Origin: Terriglobia bacterium
GTDB lineage: Bacteria > Acidobacteriota > Terriglobia > Acidiferrales > UBA7541
DNA: 33,020 nt
Direction of reading: 5' to 3'
Assembly: GCA_020073485.1 (NCBI GenBank)
Contig: JAIQFB010000038.1
Location: 22,787-55,806 of the forward strand
The notes under the pieces were generated by a model, which worked only from the letters and a program-made list of their open reading frames with translations, did no database searches and had not been told where the DNA came from. Within the stretch, counting starts at the first letter, position 1; every line of letters begins with the position of its first letter. A program made the translations under genes and the position numbers. This document shows positions 8,158 through 17,723 of this stretch, one piece after another.

Positions 8158-8649
8158 ATGAAACGCCATCCCAGCCTGCACCCCCTAAGCCAGCACCACC
8201 ATTTCGCGCTGATTCAGGCGCTGGCGATGCGGCGCGCGGCCGAAGCGCCCGTTGAAAAGCGCGCGGCGGCTGCGGAGCGCCAGGCGGACAAATTCGTCAA
8301 GTTCTGGCACAAGAACGGCCACATTCATTTTCGCGAAGAGGAAGAAGTGCTGTTGCCGGCGTACGCGCGCCACATGCGGCTCGATCAGGACGCGGGCGTG
8401 ATGCACCTGCTCGCCGATCACGCTGAAATTCGCGCGGCCGTGCAGGAATTCGAGAGGCGGCTGGCGGAGAAAGCCCTCATTGAACCCGAAGAAGTAGCCC
8501 GCGTCGGCAAGCTTCTTCACGATCACGTGCGCCTGGAAGAAAATGAAGTGTTTCCGCGAATCGAAAAAGTACTCGGTGAGAAGAATCTCAACTCGATGGG
8601 CCACGGGCTGACGCGGCTGCATTCCAAGAATGAGGTTTGTGAAATTTAG
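8158..8649 (+). CDS. Hemerythrin-like (HHE) cation-binding protein
   Basis: 163-residue four-helix-bundle protein of the hemerythrin/HHE family, which binds a di-iron centre and takes part in oxygen, NO or iron sensing or storage. The spaced ligands are visible: His in LSQHHHF, His-x3-Glu-type in GHIHFREEEEVLLP, His in LLADHAEIR, and HDHVRLEENEVFP near the C-terminus. ATG at 8158 was chosen because the HHE fold begins at once (MKRHPSLHPLSQHHH). The longer open frame back to 7900 overlaps the previous gene in another phase and looks like a shadow. There is no signal peptide. It follows the small Cys protein by 20 bp. Confidence 0.87.
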   Translation: MKRHPSLHPLSQHHHFALIQALAMRRAAEAPVEKRAAAAERQADKFVKFWHKNGHIHFREEEEVLLPAYARHMRLDQDAGVMHLLADHAEIRAAVQEFERRLAEKALIEPEEVARVGKLLHDHVRLEENEVFPRIEKVLGEKNLNSMGHGLTRLHSKNEVCEI

Positions 8650-8655
8650 ACCGCG

Positions 8656-8669
8656 CAGGCTAAAGCCTG
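8656..8669. repeat. Short palindrome CAGGCTaaAGCCTG
   Basis: Six-bp arms around AA in the 44-bp gap between the convergent hemerythrin-like gene and the ThiF-family gene. The flank GTGTCACC resembles the 3515 element. It probably belongs to the same dispersed family. Confidence 0.6.
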
Positions 8670-8693
8670 TGTCACCAAAGCCTCTCCAATGTC

Positions 8694-9749
8694 TTACGTG
8701 CCGATATACCGCGCGTACAGCGACCGCGCCACGCCGGTGTCGCGTGTGCCCTTGATGATGGCGCGGCCGTCGGCGAACACGGTCATTTCATAGGGCGGAA
8801 CGCGGAAGCGCAGGAGAAAACCGTTCTCGCGGACTTCGGCCACGGTGGGCGCGATGCGCTTGCCGAGCGCGACAAGATCGAGCTGGCGCCGCCGTTCGTG
8901 GATCTGCACCGAATCGCGGCCGCACATGGTCAGGTGCGGCTGCGCCTCACCCTCCAGATAGCGGAAATCATGACGCACACAGGCGCGGCACTCGGGATTG
9001 CGTGCCACGCGCACGGATTGAAAACGGCCCGTCCACACGTCGAACGAAAGCAGGCGCCCGCCCGACAATTCCGTTTTTCCTACCAGCAGCTTGATGGCCT
9101 CGGCCGCCTCGATTGAGGCGATCACGCCGGCGGCAGCGCCAATCACGCCGATGGTGTCGCAGGTGTCTTCCGCTCCTGAAAGCGCGCGCGACCCGTTTTC
9201 GCCCTCGGCCGGGCTTCCGGACTCCAGCGCGCAGGCCAGACACGCGGTTTCTCCCGGACGTACGGTCAGCGTCACGCCGTAGCTGGCGACCACGGCGGCG
9301 TAAATCCACGGCACATGCAGATGGACGGCAACGTCGTTCAATAGAAAACGCGTCTCGAAATTATCCGTCCCGTCCAGAATCAGCGGGAATCCGCGCAGCA
9401 GTTCCTCGGCATTTTTCGGGCTCACGTCGGCGACGATGCCTTCGACCGATACGCCGGAATTGATGGCGCGCAACCGGTGCTCCGCGGCCACGGCCTTGGG
9501 CAGCGCCTCCGCGGCGTCGGATTCCTCGAACAGGGTCTGCCGTTGCAAGTTCGACGGCTCTACAAAATCGCGGTCCACGATGCGCAACTTTCCGACGCCC
9601 GCGCGCACCAGCAGATTTGCCAGGGACGTTCCCAGCGCTCCGCAGCCCACGATCACGGCCGAAGAATCGAGCAAGCGCTGCTGCCCGGCCTCGCCGATTT
9701 CGCCGAACAGAATCTGCCTCGAGTATCGTTCGTACGCCTTGGGATCCAT
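8694..9749 (-). CDS. ThiF/MoeB/HesA-family adenylyltransferase (E1-like)
   Basis: 351-residue E1-like enzyme that adenylates the C-terminus of a small ubiquitin-fold sulfur carrier (ThiS or MoaD type) in thiamine or molybdopterin synthesis. Visible landmarks: the ATP-binding GCGALGT loop (35-41), VDRDFVEPSNLQRQ, the metal-site Asp in DGTDNFETR (about 126-134), zinc ligands CLAC (Cys170, Cys173) and CRAC (Cys254, Cys257), and a candidate catalytic Cys197 in TCDTIGVIG. After the E1 domain there is an extra ~90-residue C-terminal region, too short and without the active-site Cys of a full rhodanese domain. No carrier-protein gene is adjacent. Molybdopterin work would fit the IorAB molybdoenzyme encoded elsewhere in the window, but thiamine is equally possible. 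Confidence 0.88.
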   Translation of the reverse strand: MDPKAYERYSRQILFGEIGEAGQQRLLDSSAVIVGCGALGTSLANLLVRAGVGKLRIVDRDFVEPSNLQRQTLFEESDAAEALPKAVAAEHRLRAINSGVSVEGIVADVSPKNAEELLRGFPLILDGTDNFETRFLLNDVAVHLHVPWIYAAVVASYGVTLTVRPGETACLACALESGSPAEGENGSRALSGAEDTCDTIGVIGAAAGVIASIEAAEAIKLLVGKTELSGGRLLSFDVWTGRFQSVRVARNPECRACVRHDFRYLEGEAQPHLTMCGRDSVQIHERRRQLDLVALGKRIAPTVAEVRENGFLLRFRVPPYEMTVFADGRAIIKGTRDTGVARSLYARYIGT

Positions 9750-9782
9750 GTGGGCGGCCCGACCTCTTATTCGCTGGAGTAA

Positions 9783-9800
9783 GACAGGCTGAAGCCTGTC
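9783..9800. repeat. Palindrome GACAGGCTgaAGCCTGTC
   Basis: Perfect 8-bp arms around GA in the divergent gap between the ThiF-family gene and the Omp85 gene, followed by CTAAC. The copy at 24801-24813 has the same AGCC-GTCCTAAC end. Confidence 0.75.
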
Positions 9801-9924
9801 CTAACGTCCATCATAGCGCCCCCGGCCCCGTCCCGGAAATCGAGTGTAACGTTCCGCGTTTTGTGCAGATTTTGCCCCGGGCAGGCAACCGGGCTGTGCT
9901 ACGCTGGTTCTGTTGTGAAAAGTG

Positions 9925-12900
9925 ATGCGAAGCGAACAACGCCTCTTTGTACGGTTCGCCGTCTGGCTAGCGGCGTTCTGCTGGTTCTGCGCAGGCCCTC
10001 TCGCAGCGCAGAGCAATCCCTCGGGTGAGCCGCCGCAGGTGGTCGCCGTGCGCGTGGTCACCGAATCCGGCGCCGTTTTGGAACAGAATCCCGCCCAGCT
10101 GACGCTCCAGCCCGGCCAGCCCTTTACAATGGAAAAAGAGAGCGCGAGCCTTCGCGAGCTGTTTCGTTCGGGGCGCTACGCGGACTTGCGCGCCGAATTG
10201 AGCGATGTGCCGGGCGGCGTGCGCCTGGATTTCGTGGTCCGGCAGAATTTCTACATCAACCGGGTGTTGATCGAGGGATTGCACGAACCGCCCAGCGAGG
10301 CATTGGCATTATCGTCGCTCCGGCTGAATGTGGGCGAGACGTTCCGCGAAAGCGATATGAAGGACGCCATGGACCGGCTTCGCCAGACCTTCGAGGATGA
10401 CGGCCAATATCAGCCCATGATTACGTACGAAACCACGCCGCATCCCGATACGCTCGCCATGGACGTCGTGGTGCGCGTCACTCCGGGTCCCAGGGCCCGC
10501 ATCGGTGCCATCGGCATTCAAAATCAGACCCAATTCTCCGACGCCGAACTCCGCAACCGCCTCAGGCTCAAGCAGGGCGGCGAAATTACTTCCGACCGGC
10601 TGAACCGGGCCGCCGAACGCGAACGAAAATGGATGGCGGATAAGAATTATCTCGGCGCGCGAGTCACCATTCATCGCGGCGTGTACGACGCAAAGTCGAA
10701 CCGTGTGCCGCTGGACGTCACCATGTACGCCGGACTGGAAGTTCGCGTGGCCGTGGACGGCGCAAAGGTTCCCATGCGCACGCTGCGCCGGTTGGTGCCC
10801 ATCTATCAAGAGGGGGCCGTGGATGAAGACCTATTGCAGGAGGGCCGCCGGGCGCTGCGCGAGTACTTCGAGCGCGCGGGCTATTTTGACGCCAAGGTGA
10901 CCTACACGTCCTTGGATTCCACTCCGGAAGTAGTGGGCAAAGCGGCGCAACGCCCCTCCCGGACCGTTACCTTCCACGTCGATCGCGGCGACATCCATCG
11001 CCTGGTGGGAGTCGCTTTCCATGGCAACCGGTATTTCAACTCGGACCTTCTGACCGGGCGGTTGAAGGTTCAGCCTGCCGCGTATGCCTCCCCCGGGCGC
11101 TATTCGGACGCGCTGCTGCAGGATGACGCGGCTTCGATTCGCACGCTGTACGATGCCAACGGTTTCCCTGACGTCGAGGTGCACAGCCAGCTCATCGACA
11201 ATTACCGGGACCACAAGGGGGATCTGTTTGTACAGTTCGAGATTACCGAGGGCCAGCAGACGAGGGTCGCCGATGTGGTCATCGACGGGAACCAGCAACT
11301 TAGCATGGACGAGCTGCTCGGCGTGATCGGTTCCTCCGCGGGACAGCCTTATTCTGAATTTAACATTTCCTCCGATCGCGACAATATTCTGGCTCTCTAC
11401 TATGACCAGGGATTTTCGCAAGCGCGTTTTTCCGCCGACGTCGAGAAAGTCCCCCCGACAAAACCCGATGCGCCCCCGCGTGTGCGGCTGATGTATCACA
11501 TCACCGAAGGGCCGCAAGTGCGCGTGGCTCGCGTGCTCTTGAGCGGTTACGAGCATACGCGTCCGGGCGTGATCTCGCGCGAGGTGGGCATTCGCGCTGG
11601 CGAACCCTTGAGCGAAGGCGCAGTCGTAGAGACGCAGAGGAAACTCTACAACCTGGGAATTTTCAGCCGCGTTACGGTCGCGCCGCAAAATCCGGAGGGA
11701 GAGAGCACGGAGAAGACCATGGTGGTGATGGTGGATGAGGCCAAGCGCTACACCGTGGCCTACGGCTTGGGCCTGGAGGCGCAACGCCTGGGCAGCGGGG
11801 CGACCAGCACGTCGCTCAGCGTCGCTCCGCGCATCACCCTGGAGCTGACCAAGGCCAATCTCACCGGCCGAGCCGACGCCCTCTCCTTCAAGGTGCGTGC
11901 GAGCACCATCCAGGGGCGTGCGCTGCTGACCTATACAGCGCCGAATTATTTTGCGTCGCCGAATTTCAGCCTGCAATTGTCCACGTATTACGAGACGGCT
12001 CGCGATGTGCAAACCTTCGATTCCAGGCGCGCGGAAGGTTCCGTGCGGCTGGCACAAACTCTTTCTCCCACCAGTTCCTTGCTCTACCGCTATGCCTTCC
12101 GGCACGTCGTTGCCAGCAACTTGAAAATTGCCAGCGAGCTGATTCCTCTGTTCAGCCAGAATACGGAAGTTTCCGAATTCGGCGTGGCCTGGCTGCGGGA
12201 CCGCCGCAACAGCGCATCGGACGCCAGCCGCGGCGACTTTGAAAATGTGGACATCAGCGTGGCGATGAAGCCGATCGGTTCGTCAGCCAACTTCCTTCGC
12301 GTGTACTTGCAGAACTCGACGTACCATCCCATCGGCCGGCGCCTGGTTTTTGCGCGATCCACTCGTTTCGGGATTCAGACTCCATACAGCAATTCCGTCT
12401 CCGGAGACATCCCACTCCCCGAGCGGTTCTTCGCCGGAGGCGGCACGTCCTTGCGCGGATTCGGACTGAACCAGGCCGGCCCGCGCGATCCCATCACCGG
12501 GTTTCCGATCGGCGGGCAGGCGATGCTTGTTTTTAATCAGGACTTGCGTTTTCCGATGCACTTGCCCCTGATCGGCAACCGGCTGGGTGGCGCCGTCTTC
12601 TACGACGCCGGGAACGTGTTCTCGAACGTCCGGCAAATTACGCTGCGCGCCGCGCCGGCGCTTCCCGTGATCGGTCCGGCGGCCGGCGCGAATGGCCAGC
12701 CGACCACGGCGTGCCTGGTGAATTGCGGCAACGAACTGAATTATTTTTCTCATACCGTGGGATTCGAGATTCGCTACGGCACCCCGATCGGCCCGGTGGC
12801 CCTGGATTTGGGCTACCAGCTGAACCCGGCGCGTTTCCTGGTGCCCATGACCGTGAACGGCAATCCCGGCGTGGGACTGTCGCGGCTTCCGGCGTTTCAA

Positions 12901-12930
12901 TTTTTCATCAATCTGGGGACGACGTTCTGA
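9925..12930 (+). CDS. Omp85-family outer-membrane assembly protein (BamA/TamA-like), about seven POTRA
   Basis: About 1,000-residue outer-membrane protein that inserts beta-barrel proteins or exports substrates. A signal peptide (FAVWLAAFCWFCAG, cut after AAQ) is followed by about seven POTRA-like repeats. Each is marked by a beta-strand entry such as INRVLIEGL, IGAIGIQNQ, HRLVGVAFHGNRYF, VADVVIDGNQQL and VARVLLSGYEHT, up to about residue 610. The C-terminal ~390 residues are a 16-strand-size barrel with the loop-6 motif LRGF in GGGTSLRGFG, ending FFINLGTTF, a proper beta-signal with terminal Phe. BamA usually has five POTRA and TamA three, so the call stays at family level. ATG at 9925 is preferred over the GTG one codon upstream. 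The stop overlaps the next start as TGATG, and tamB follows, so a TamA-like role is attractive. Confidence 0.92.
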   Translation: MRSEQRLFVRFAVWLAAFCWFCAGPLAAQSNPSGEPPQVVAVRVVTESGAVLEQNPAQLTLQPGQPFTMEKESASLRELFRSGRYADLRAELSDVPGGVRLDFVVRQNFYINRVLIEGLHEPPSEALALSSLRLNVGETFRESDMKDAMDRLRQTFEDDGQYQPMITYETTPHPDTLAMDVVVRVTPGPRARIGAIGIQNQTQFSDAELRNRLRLKQGGEITSDRLNRAAERERKWMADKNYLGARVTIHRGVYDAKSNRVPLDVTMYAGLEVRVAVDGAKVPMRTLRRLVPIYQEGAVDEDLLQEGRRALREYFERAGYFDAKVTYTSLDSTPEVVGKAAQRPSRTVTFHVDRGDIHRLVGVAFHGNRYFNSDLLTGRLKVQPAAYASPGRYSDALLQDDAASIRTLYDANGFPDVEVHSQLIDNYRDHKGDLFVQFEITEGQQTRVADVVIDGNQQLSMDELLGVIGSSAGQPYSEFNISSDRDNILALYYDQGFSQARFSADVEKVPPTKPDAPPRVRLMYHITEGPQVRVARVLLSGYEHTRPGVISREVGIRAGEPLSEGAVVETQRKLYNLGIFSRVTVAPQNPEGESTEKTMVVMVDEAKRYTVAYGLGLEAQRLGSGATSTSLSVAPRITLELTKANLTGRADALSFKVRASTIQGRALLTYTAPNYFASPNFSLQLSTYYETARDVQTFDSRRAEGSVRLAQTLSPTSSLLYRYAFRHVVASNLKIASELIPLFSQNTEVSEFGVAWLRDRRNSASDASRGDFENVDISVAMKPIGSSANFLRVYLQNSTYHPIGRRLVFARSTRFGIQTPYSNSVSGDIPLPERFFAGGGTSLRGFGLNQAGPRDPITGFPIGGQAMLVFNQDLRFPMHLPLIGNRLGGAVFYDAGNVFSNVRQITLRAAPALPVIGPAAGANGQPTTACLVNCGNELNYFSHTVGFEIRYGTPIGPVALDLGYQLNPARFLVPMTVNGNPGVGLSRLPAFQFFINLGTTF

Positions 12931-13595
12931 TGCGGCGTGCGATCTATATACTCGTGGCACTCTTGGCCGCAACCTTCGCGGCGCACGCGGGCAGCGCTCC
13001 GTCGGCGCCGCAAGGGGGGCGCGTTGTCGACCGCATCGTGGCGCGCATCGAGGGGGATATCATCCTCCAAAGCCAGGTGCGCGAGCTCGGCGCGTTCCAG
13101 CAGTTGCTCGAAGGCCATGCGGAAAGCGACGACCAGTTGCTCTCCGAACTCATCGAACAGTGGATGGTCCAGACCGAAGCCGCGGCGTCGCATTTTCCGG
13201 ATCCGGCGCAGACGGAAGTCGACCGCGAAATGACCCGGCTCGCCGCGAGTTTTGCGAGCCCGGAAGCCTATTCGGCAAAGCTCCGCGAGCTGGAACTTTC
13301 CGCGGAAGAAGTGCGGCGGATGCTCACACGGCAGATTTATATCGAGCGTTATCTCGATTATAAATTCCGCCCGACAGTCCAAATCGAAGCCGCCGACATC
13401 GACGCGTACTACAAGAACGAGTTGCTGCCGGAACTTGCCAAGCAAAAGCAGCCTGCTCCCCGCCAGGCGGACGTCGAGGAGCAGATTCGCGAAGTGCTCG
13501 TGCAGCGCGGAATCTCCAACCTTGCCGCGAAATGGCTGGACGAAACAAAATCACGTTTGAAGATTGAACAGGCGGCCTCGGGCGTCAAGCCGTGA
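12930..13595 (+). CDS. SurA-N-like periplasmic chaperone without a PPIase domain
   Basis: 221-residue exported protein. After a signal peptide (AIYILVALLAATFAAHA) comes the SurA signature at its usual place, VVDRIVARIEGDIILQSQV, then helices rich in Glu/Arg that match the SurA/PpiD N-terminal chaperone domain (LLSELIEQWMVQTEA). A late segment, EIEAADIDAYYK-like, corresponds to the piece that normally precedes the parvulin domain, but the parvulin PPIase itself is absent. It probably binds unfolded outer-membrane proteins without isomerase activity. It starts on the last base of the Omp85 stop (TGATG) and ends 22 bp before tamB, which places it in one operon for outer-membrane assembly. The longer frame back to 12711 overlaps the Omp85 gene and is not the start. 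Confidence 0.85.
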   Translation: MRRAIYILVALLAATFAAHAGSAPSAPQGGRVVDRIVARIEGDIILQSQVRELGAFQQLLEGHAESDDQLLSELIEQWMVQTEAAASHFPDPAQTEVDREMTRLAASFASPEAYSAKLRELELSAEEVRRMLTRQIYIERYLDYKFRPTVQIEAADIDAYYKNELLPELAKQKQPAPRQADVEEQIREVLVQRGISNLAAKWLDETKSRLKIEQAASGVKP

Positions 13596-13617
13596 GGGTA
13601 GATCGAGATTTAATGGT

Positions 13618-16600
13618 ATGAGCGGCGCGAAGCGAAAATTCGGATTGAAGCACGGGCTGGGGCTCGCCTTCGGACTGACGATCCTTGCCGGGCTGGCCAT
13701 CGGTTATTTGATTACCAGCGGGCTTGCGGATCTGTGGGCGCGCCGCACAATCGTGGCGCAGCTGGAACAGGCCACTGGTGCGCGCGTCGAGCTTGGCCGT
13801 TTTCATTTTGGGTGGTGGGCGCTCACAGCGCGGTTCGATGGCCTTACGCTCCACGGACGAGAGCCGCAGGGCGCGCCGCCTCTGTTCCACGCCGACCGAC
13901 TGCAGTTCGATATTCACGTGGAATCCATCTGGAGCCGCAAGATTTCCCTTGGAAATCTGGAAATGTCGCATTTCTCGGTGGACGTGCGCGTCGCCAAGGA
14001 CGGCTCGACAAATATCCCCGGCCCCAAAGTCCCGGCCGGCCCCGGCAAACTGCCGGTGCAGAGTCTAATCGACCTGAAGATCGCGCACCTGCGCCTGGAA
14101 GACGGAGACATCTCATGGAACGACGTGCGCACGCCATTTGCCGCAAAAGGTGGAAAATTTGTATTCGCCATGGACTACGCCACCGATGGCGCCGGCCCGG
14201 TCTACCTCGGGCAAACCAGCTGGCAGAAGTGCGAAATTTCGGCCCTGCGATTTCTGCCCTTTGCTTCGGACATCTCCGCGCGGTTCGCTCTCCGCGCCGA
14301 TTCGTTTTCCCTGACGCAGTTGCAATGGAAAACGCTGCATAGCGAAGTCGATGCGCAGGCCAACCTCGCGAGTTTTTCGCGGCCTGCGTGGGATTTTAAA
14401 TACCGCGCTCAACTTCGCTTTGAGGACCTGTGGTCGATTTTGCGGCAGAAGGATGCCCCTCCCGGGCGCATGGAATTTACGGGCGACGCCCGGTATGCCG
14501 GCGACCAGTGGAGCGCCAACGGCCGCTACACGGCCGATCCAGTCACCTTGAAATATCAGTGGTTTCATCCCGGCAATGTTTCCGCGCACGGCGGGTATCA
14601 CCTCGACCCGCGCGCCCTGGACCTGCCGGATTTTGAGGCGCTGCTTCTTGGCGGGAGCGTAACCGGCCATATGCGCATGGGCCTTCCCAAACTCGACTTC
14701 ACCGCGGAAACAAAAGTCCGCGGATTGCAGTTGCGCCAGGCGCTCGCCGCCGAGGATAACCCCGGCCTGCCCATCATTCCCCTGCATTGGGCCAGCAGCA
14801 TGGACATCGACGCCACCACGACCTGGGTTGCCAATTTCCAGCACGTCGATTCGCGCGGCGCCTCGGTCTGGACTCCCCCGGATTCTTCCGCGCCAGGCCA
14901 GATTCCCACCGCGGCGCATTTTGGATTTCATTTCGATATGGACCATAAACTGTTCGCGCTCGAGCCCGGCGAAATCACCACGCCCTCGAGCCGCATTCAA
15001 TTCCAGGGCGGGCTGAGCATGGTCGATTCCTCGATCGAAATGACGGTGGACACCAATGACCTCGCCCCTTGGGATGATTTCATCAACCGCCTGCGGGGTC
15101 TCGACGCGCATCCTGAAATCATTACCGGCCAATTCCATTGGCAAGGACGCCTGACCGGCCCGCTCGATGACCCCATCTTCGCGGGCCACGCGAAGGGCAC
15201 CGAGGCACGCTACGGCGACTTGTACTGGGACGAACTGGAAACCGAGCTCACTTATTCCTCCGACCAACTGCACCTGGAGCGCGGCCGGGCGCGCCGTGGA
15301 AAATCCTCGGCGGAGCTCGAACTCCTCCTGGCCCTCGACAATTGGGGCTTCGCTCCTGAAAGCGAATGGAATTTCGACGCGAATCTGGTCGGCGCCGACA
15401 CCGACGATTTGCAGCACCTGCTGGGGACGTCGTATCCCGCCCGCGGCATGCTCACCGGCCAATTTCACGGCAAGGGGACGCGCGCCAAACCTGAATTTTC
15501 GGGCTTATTCGATTTGTCCGGCGCCACGGCCGGGTCGTGGCGGTTTGACCGCGCGCGAGGGCAGCTCTTCATGGGCGGCAACGAAGTGCGTATTTCAAAC
15601 GCCGAGGTTCGCCTGCCGGCGCACGCTCCCGGTGAACCCGCCGGCCTGTTGACGGGAAATTTCGACTATCACACGGATACAAAGGACGTCAGTTTTGACG
15701 TTACTGGCGCGTCCCTTCCCCTCGAAGCCATCCAGCGAATTCAGACCGAGCGCCTCCCCGTAGGTGGCCGCCTCAATTTGCAGGCGCGGGGGCAAGGGCC
15801 TTTGAAATCTCCCGAGATTCACGCCACGCTGCGCTTGATCGATCTGAAGCTGGGCAACGATGTTGTGGGCAGCTTCGACGCGAAGGCGGACTCGGATGGA
15901 CGTCATTTGACCGCGACGATCGATTCGGCAATGGCCACCGGCCGGTTGAGCGGCAAAATGGACGTCACCATGGGCGGCGATTACCCCATTACCGCCGAAG
16001 CTACCGCCGAGCGAATTGACTTCGATCCATTCCTGATGTCCGCGATGCACGTGTCAAAGTTGAATGGGCACAGTCTTGTGGACGGCCAGTTCGCGATCGC
16101 GGGGTTTGGCGCAAAGGCGGAAACCATTGCGGTGGAAGCCAATCTTTCGCGCATCACTTTCGATTTTCAAAAAATAAAATTGGAAAATTCCGGGCCCGTG
16201 CGGTTGACCTACCACCAGGATGAAGTGCGCGTCGAACCGGCAAGCTTCAAGGGAATCGACACGGACTTTCGCGTCAGCGGCGCGGCGCGGTTTTCCGGAG
16301 ATCGCGCGCTCAATCTGCGGCTGGACGGCGCGGTCAGCCTGCAGCTGCTCGCGGGATTTGTGCCGCAGCTGGAAGCGGGAGGCCGCGCGCAAATCAACGC
16401 CGCGGTTGCCGGAACCTTGACCACGCCTCGGTTTAACGGAAATGTCCATATTGAGGGCGCATCGTTCCGTTATGGGGATTTCCCGGCAGGCCTGAGTAAC
16501 ATGACCGGAGATTTCAATTTTGACGCTGCGCGCATGGTGTTTGAAAATGTCGTTGCGGAAAGCGGCGGCGGCCATCTCAACCTCGGCGGGACCCTTACGT

Positions 16601-17589
16601 ACGGCGAAGGGCCGCTCACCTATACGGTCACTGCGCGGTCCGATCAGGTCCGTATTCGCTATCCAGTGGGCATGAGCTGGCTGGTTGCGGGAACCTTGCG
16701 CCTTTCCGGCAATGACCAGGCGGCCACGCTGTCCGGCCGTATCGTCGTCGATCGCCTGCTGATGGCGGAAGGATTTGACCTGGCCGGTTTCATGGTTTCA
16801 TCCAAGGAGCCGGTGAACGGGCCGAGCACCACGTCTCCGTTTCTGCGCAATCTGCAATTCGACATCCAGGGAGAATCCAGCCCCGATTCGCGCATGGAGT
16901 GGAGCGGAGCGCGCCTGCAGACCGATGCGAGCCTGCGCCTGCGCGGCACGTGGGAGCACCCCATTCTGCTCGGCCACATTCACTTGCTGAGCGGCGAGAT
17001 GAATTTTCGCGGCAATCAGTACACCATCGCTCGCGGCGACATCAATTTCGCCAATCCGTTCCGCCTCGATCCGGTGCTGAACGTCGAGGCCACCACCACC
17101 ATCCGCCAATATGAAGTCACGCTCGATTTCACCGGGCCCGCGAGCCGCCTGACTCTTGCGTATCGTTCTGATCCGCCCCTGCCTTCGACCGACATCATCG
17201 AACTACTGGCCCTTGGGCAAACCACCGAGGAAAATACGGCGCGCAGCGCGACCGGGCAAAACCCCGGCGCGGGCGCCTCGACGCTGCTTTCCGAGGCCAT
17301 CTCCAGCCAGCTCGGCGGCCGCATTGAGCGCCTATTCGGGATCAGCCACTTCCGCGTGGGGCCGTCGGTGGCGAACCTGAACACGCAGCAGAACTCAATT
17401 GCCAGCGTAACCATCGAGCAGCAGGTGTCGCGCGGCCTGGTGATCACCTACATCACGGACGTCACCACCACGCAATATCAGGTCATCCAGATTGAGTACA
17501 CGATCAACCGGGAATTTTCGGTGGTGGCACTGCGCGATGAAAACGGCACTTTTGGTTTGGACGTGGTGCGCAAGACGCGGTTTAAGTGA
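13618..17589 (+). CDS. tamB: Translocation/assembly module protein TamB
   Basis: 1,323-residue inner-membrane-anchored protein of the TamB/AsmA-like (DUF490) family. A basic N-terminus and one hydrophobic anchor (GLAFGLTILAGLAIGYLI, about 15-32) are followed by a very long beta-rich periplasmic stretch of repeated beta-strand units. The C-terminal ~350 residues are the diagnostic TamB domain (RGTWEHPILLGHIHLLSGEMNF-like region, RGDINFANPFRLDP, ELLALGQTTEEN, and a final LDVVRKTRFK). Such proteins form a hydrophobic groove across the periplasm, linked to Omp85 function and phospholipid transport. I chose ATG at 13618. The frame extends to 13564, but that would overlap the previous gene and put a basic stretch before the anchor. 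It is the third gene of the operon. Confidence 0.94.
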   Translation: MSGAKRKFGLKHGLGLAFGLTILAGLAIGYLITSGLADLWARRTIVAQLEQATGARVELGRFHFGWWALTARFDGLTLHGREPQGAPPLFHADRLQFDIHVESIWSRKISLGNLEMSHFSVDVRVAKDGSTNIPGPKVPAGPGKLPVQSLIDLKIAHLRLEDGDISWNDVRTPFAAKGGKFVFAMDYATDGAGPVYLGQTSWQKCEISALRFLPFASDISARFALRADSFSLTQLQWKTLHSEVDAQANLASFSRPAWDFKYRAQLRFEDLWSILRQKDAPPGRMEFTGDARYAGDQWSANGRYTADPVTLKYQWFHPGNVSAHGGYHLDPRALDLPDFEALLLGGSVTGHMRMGLPKLDFTAETKVRGLQLRQALAAEDNPGLPIIPLHWASSMDIDATTTWVANFQHVDSRGASVWTPPDSSAPGQIPTAAHFGFHFDMDHKLFALEPGEITTPSSRIQFQGGLSMVDSSIEMTVDTNDLAPWDDFINRLRGLDAHPEIITGQFHWQGRLTGPLDDPIFAGHAKGTEARYGDLYWDELETELTYSSDQLHLERGRARRGKSSAELELLLALDNWGFAPESEWNFDANLVGADTDDLQHLLGTSYPARGMLTGQFHGKGTRAKPEFSGLFDLSGATAGSWRFDRARGQLFMGGNEVRISNAEVRLPAHAPGEPAGLLTGNFDYHTDTKDVSFDVTGASLPLEAIQRIQTERLPVGGRLNLQARGQGPLKSPEIHATLRLIDLKLGNDVVGSFDAKADSDGRHLTATIDSAMATGRLSGKMDVTMGGDYPITAEATAERIDFDPFLMSAMHVSKLNGHSLVDGQFAIAGFGAKAETIAVEANLSRITFDFQKIKLENSGPVRLTYHQDEVRVEPASFKGIDTDFRVSGAARFSGDRALNLRLDGAVSLQLLAGFVPQLEAGGRAQINAAVAGTLTTPRFNGNVHIEGASFRYGDFPAGLSNMTGDFNFDAARMVFENVVAESGGGHLNLGGTLTYGEGPLTYTVTARSDQVRIRYPVGMSWLVAGTLRLSGNDQAATLSGRIVVDRLLMAEGFDLAGFMVSSKEPVNGPSTTSPFLRNLQFDIQGESSPDSRMEWSGARLQTDASLRLRGTWEHPILLGHIHLLSGEMNFRGNQYTIARGDINFANPFRLDPVLNVEATTTIRQYEVTLDFTGPASRLTLAYRSDPPLPSTDIIELLALGQTTEENTARSATGQNPGAGASTLLSEAISSQLGGRIERLFGISHFRVGPSVANLNTQQNSIASVTIEQQVSRGLVITYITDVTTTQYQVIQIEYTINREFSVVALRDENGTFGLDVVRKTRFK

Positions 17590-17723
17590 TCTCCCCGGAA
17601 TGCCCGCATCGAACGACTGGTCCGGCCGGGATAAGACGATAACGTGCACCAGCACGACACGCGCGCCGCGGATTCCTGAGGATTGAAAAAATGTTCGTGC
17701 TATCTTCACCAGCGGGGGAAAAA

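Noticed and set aside
10831-12105. 424-residue minus-strand frame
   Set aside because: Antisense shadow of the Omp85 gene.
14113-15468. 451-residue minus-strand frame
   Set aside because: Antisense shadow of tamB.
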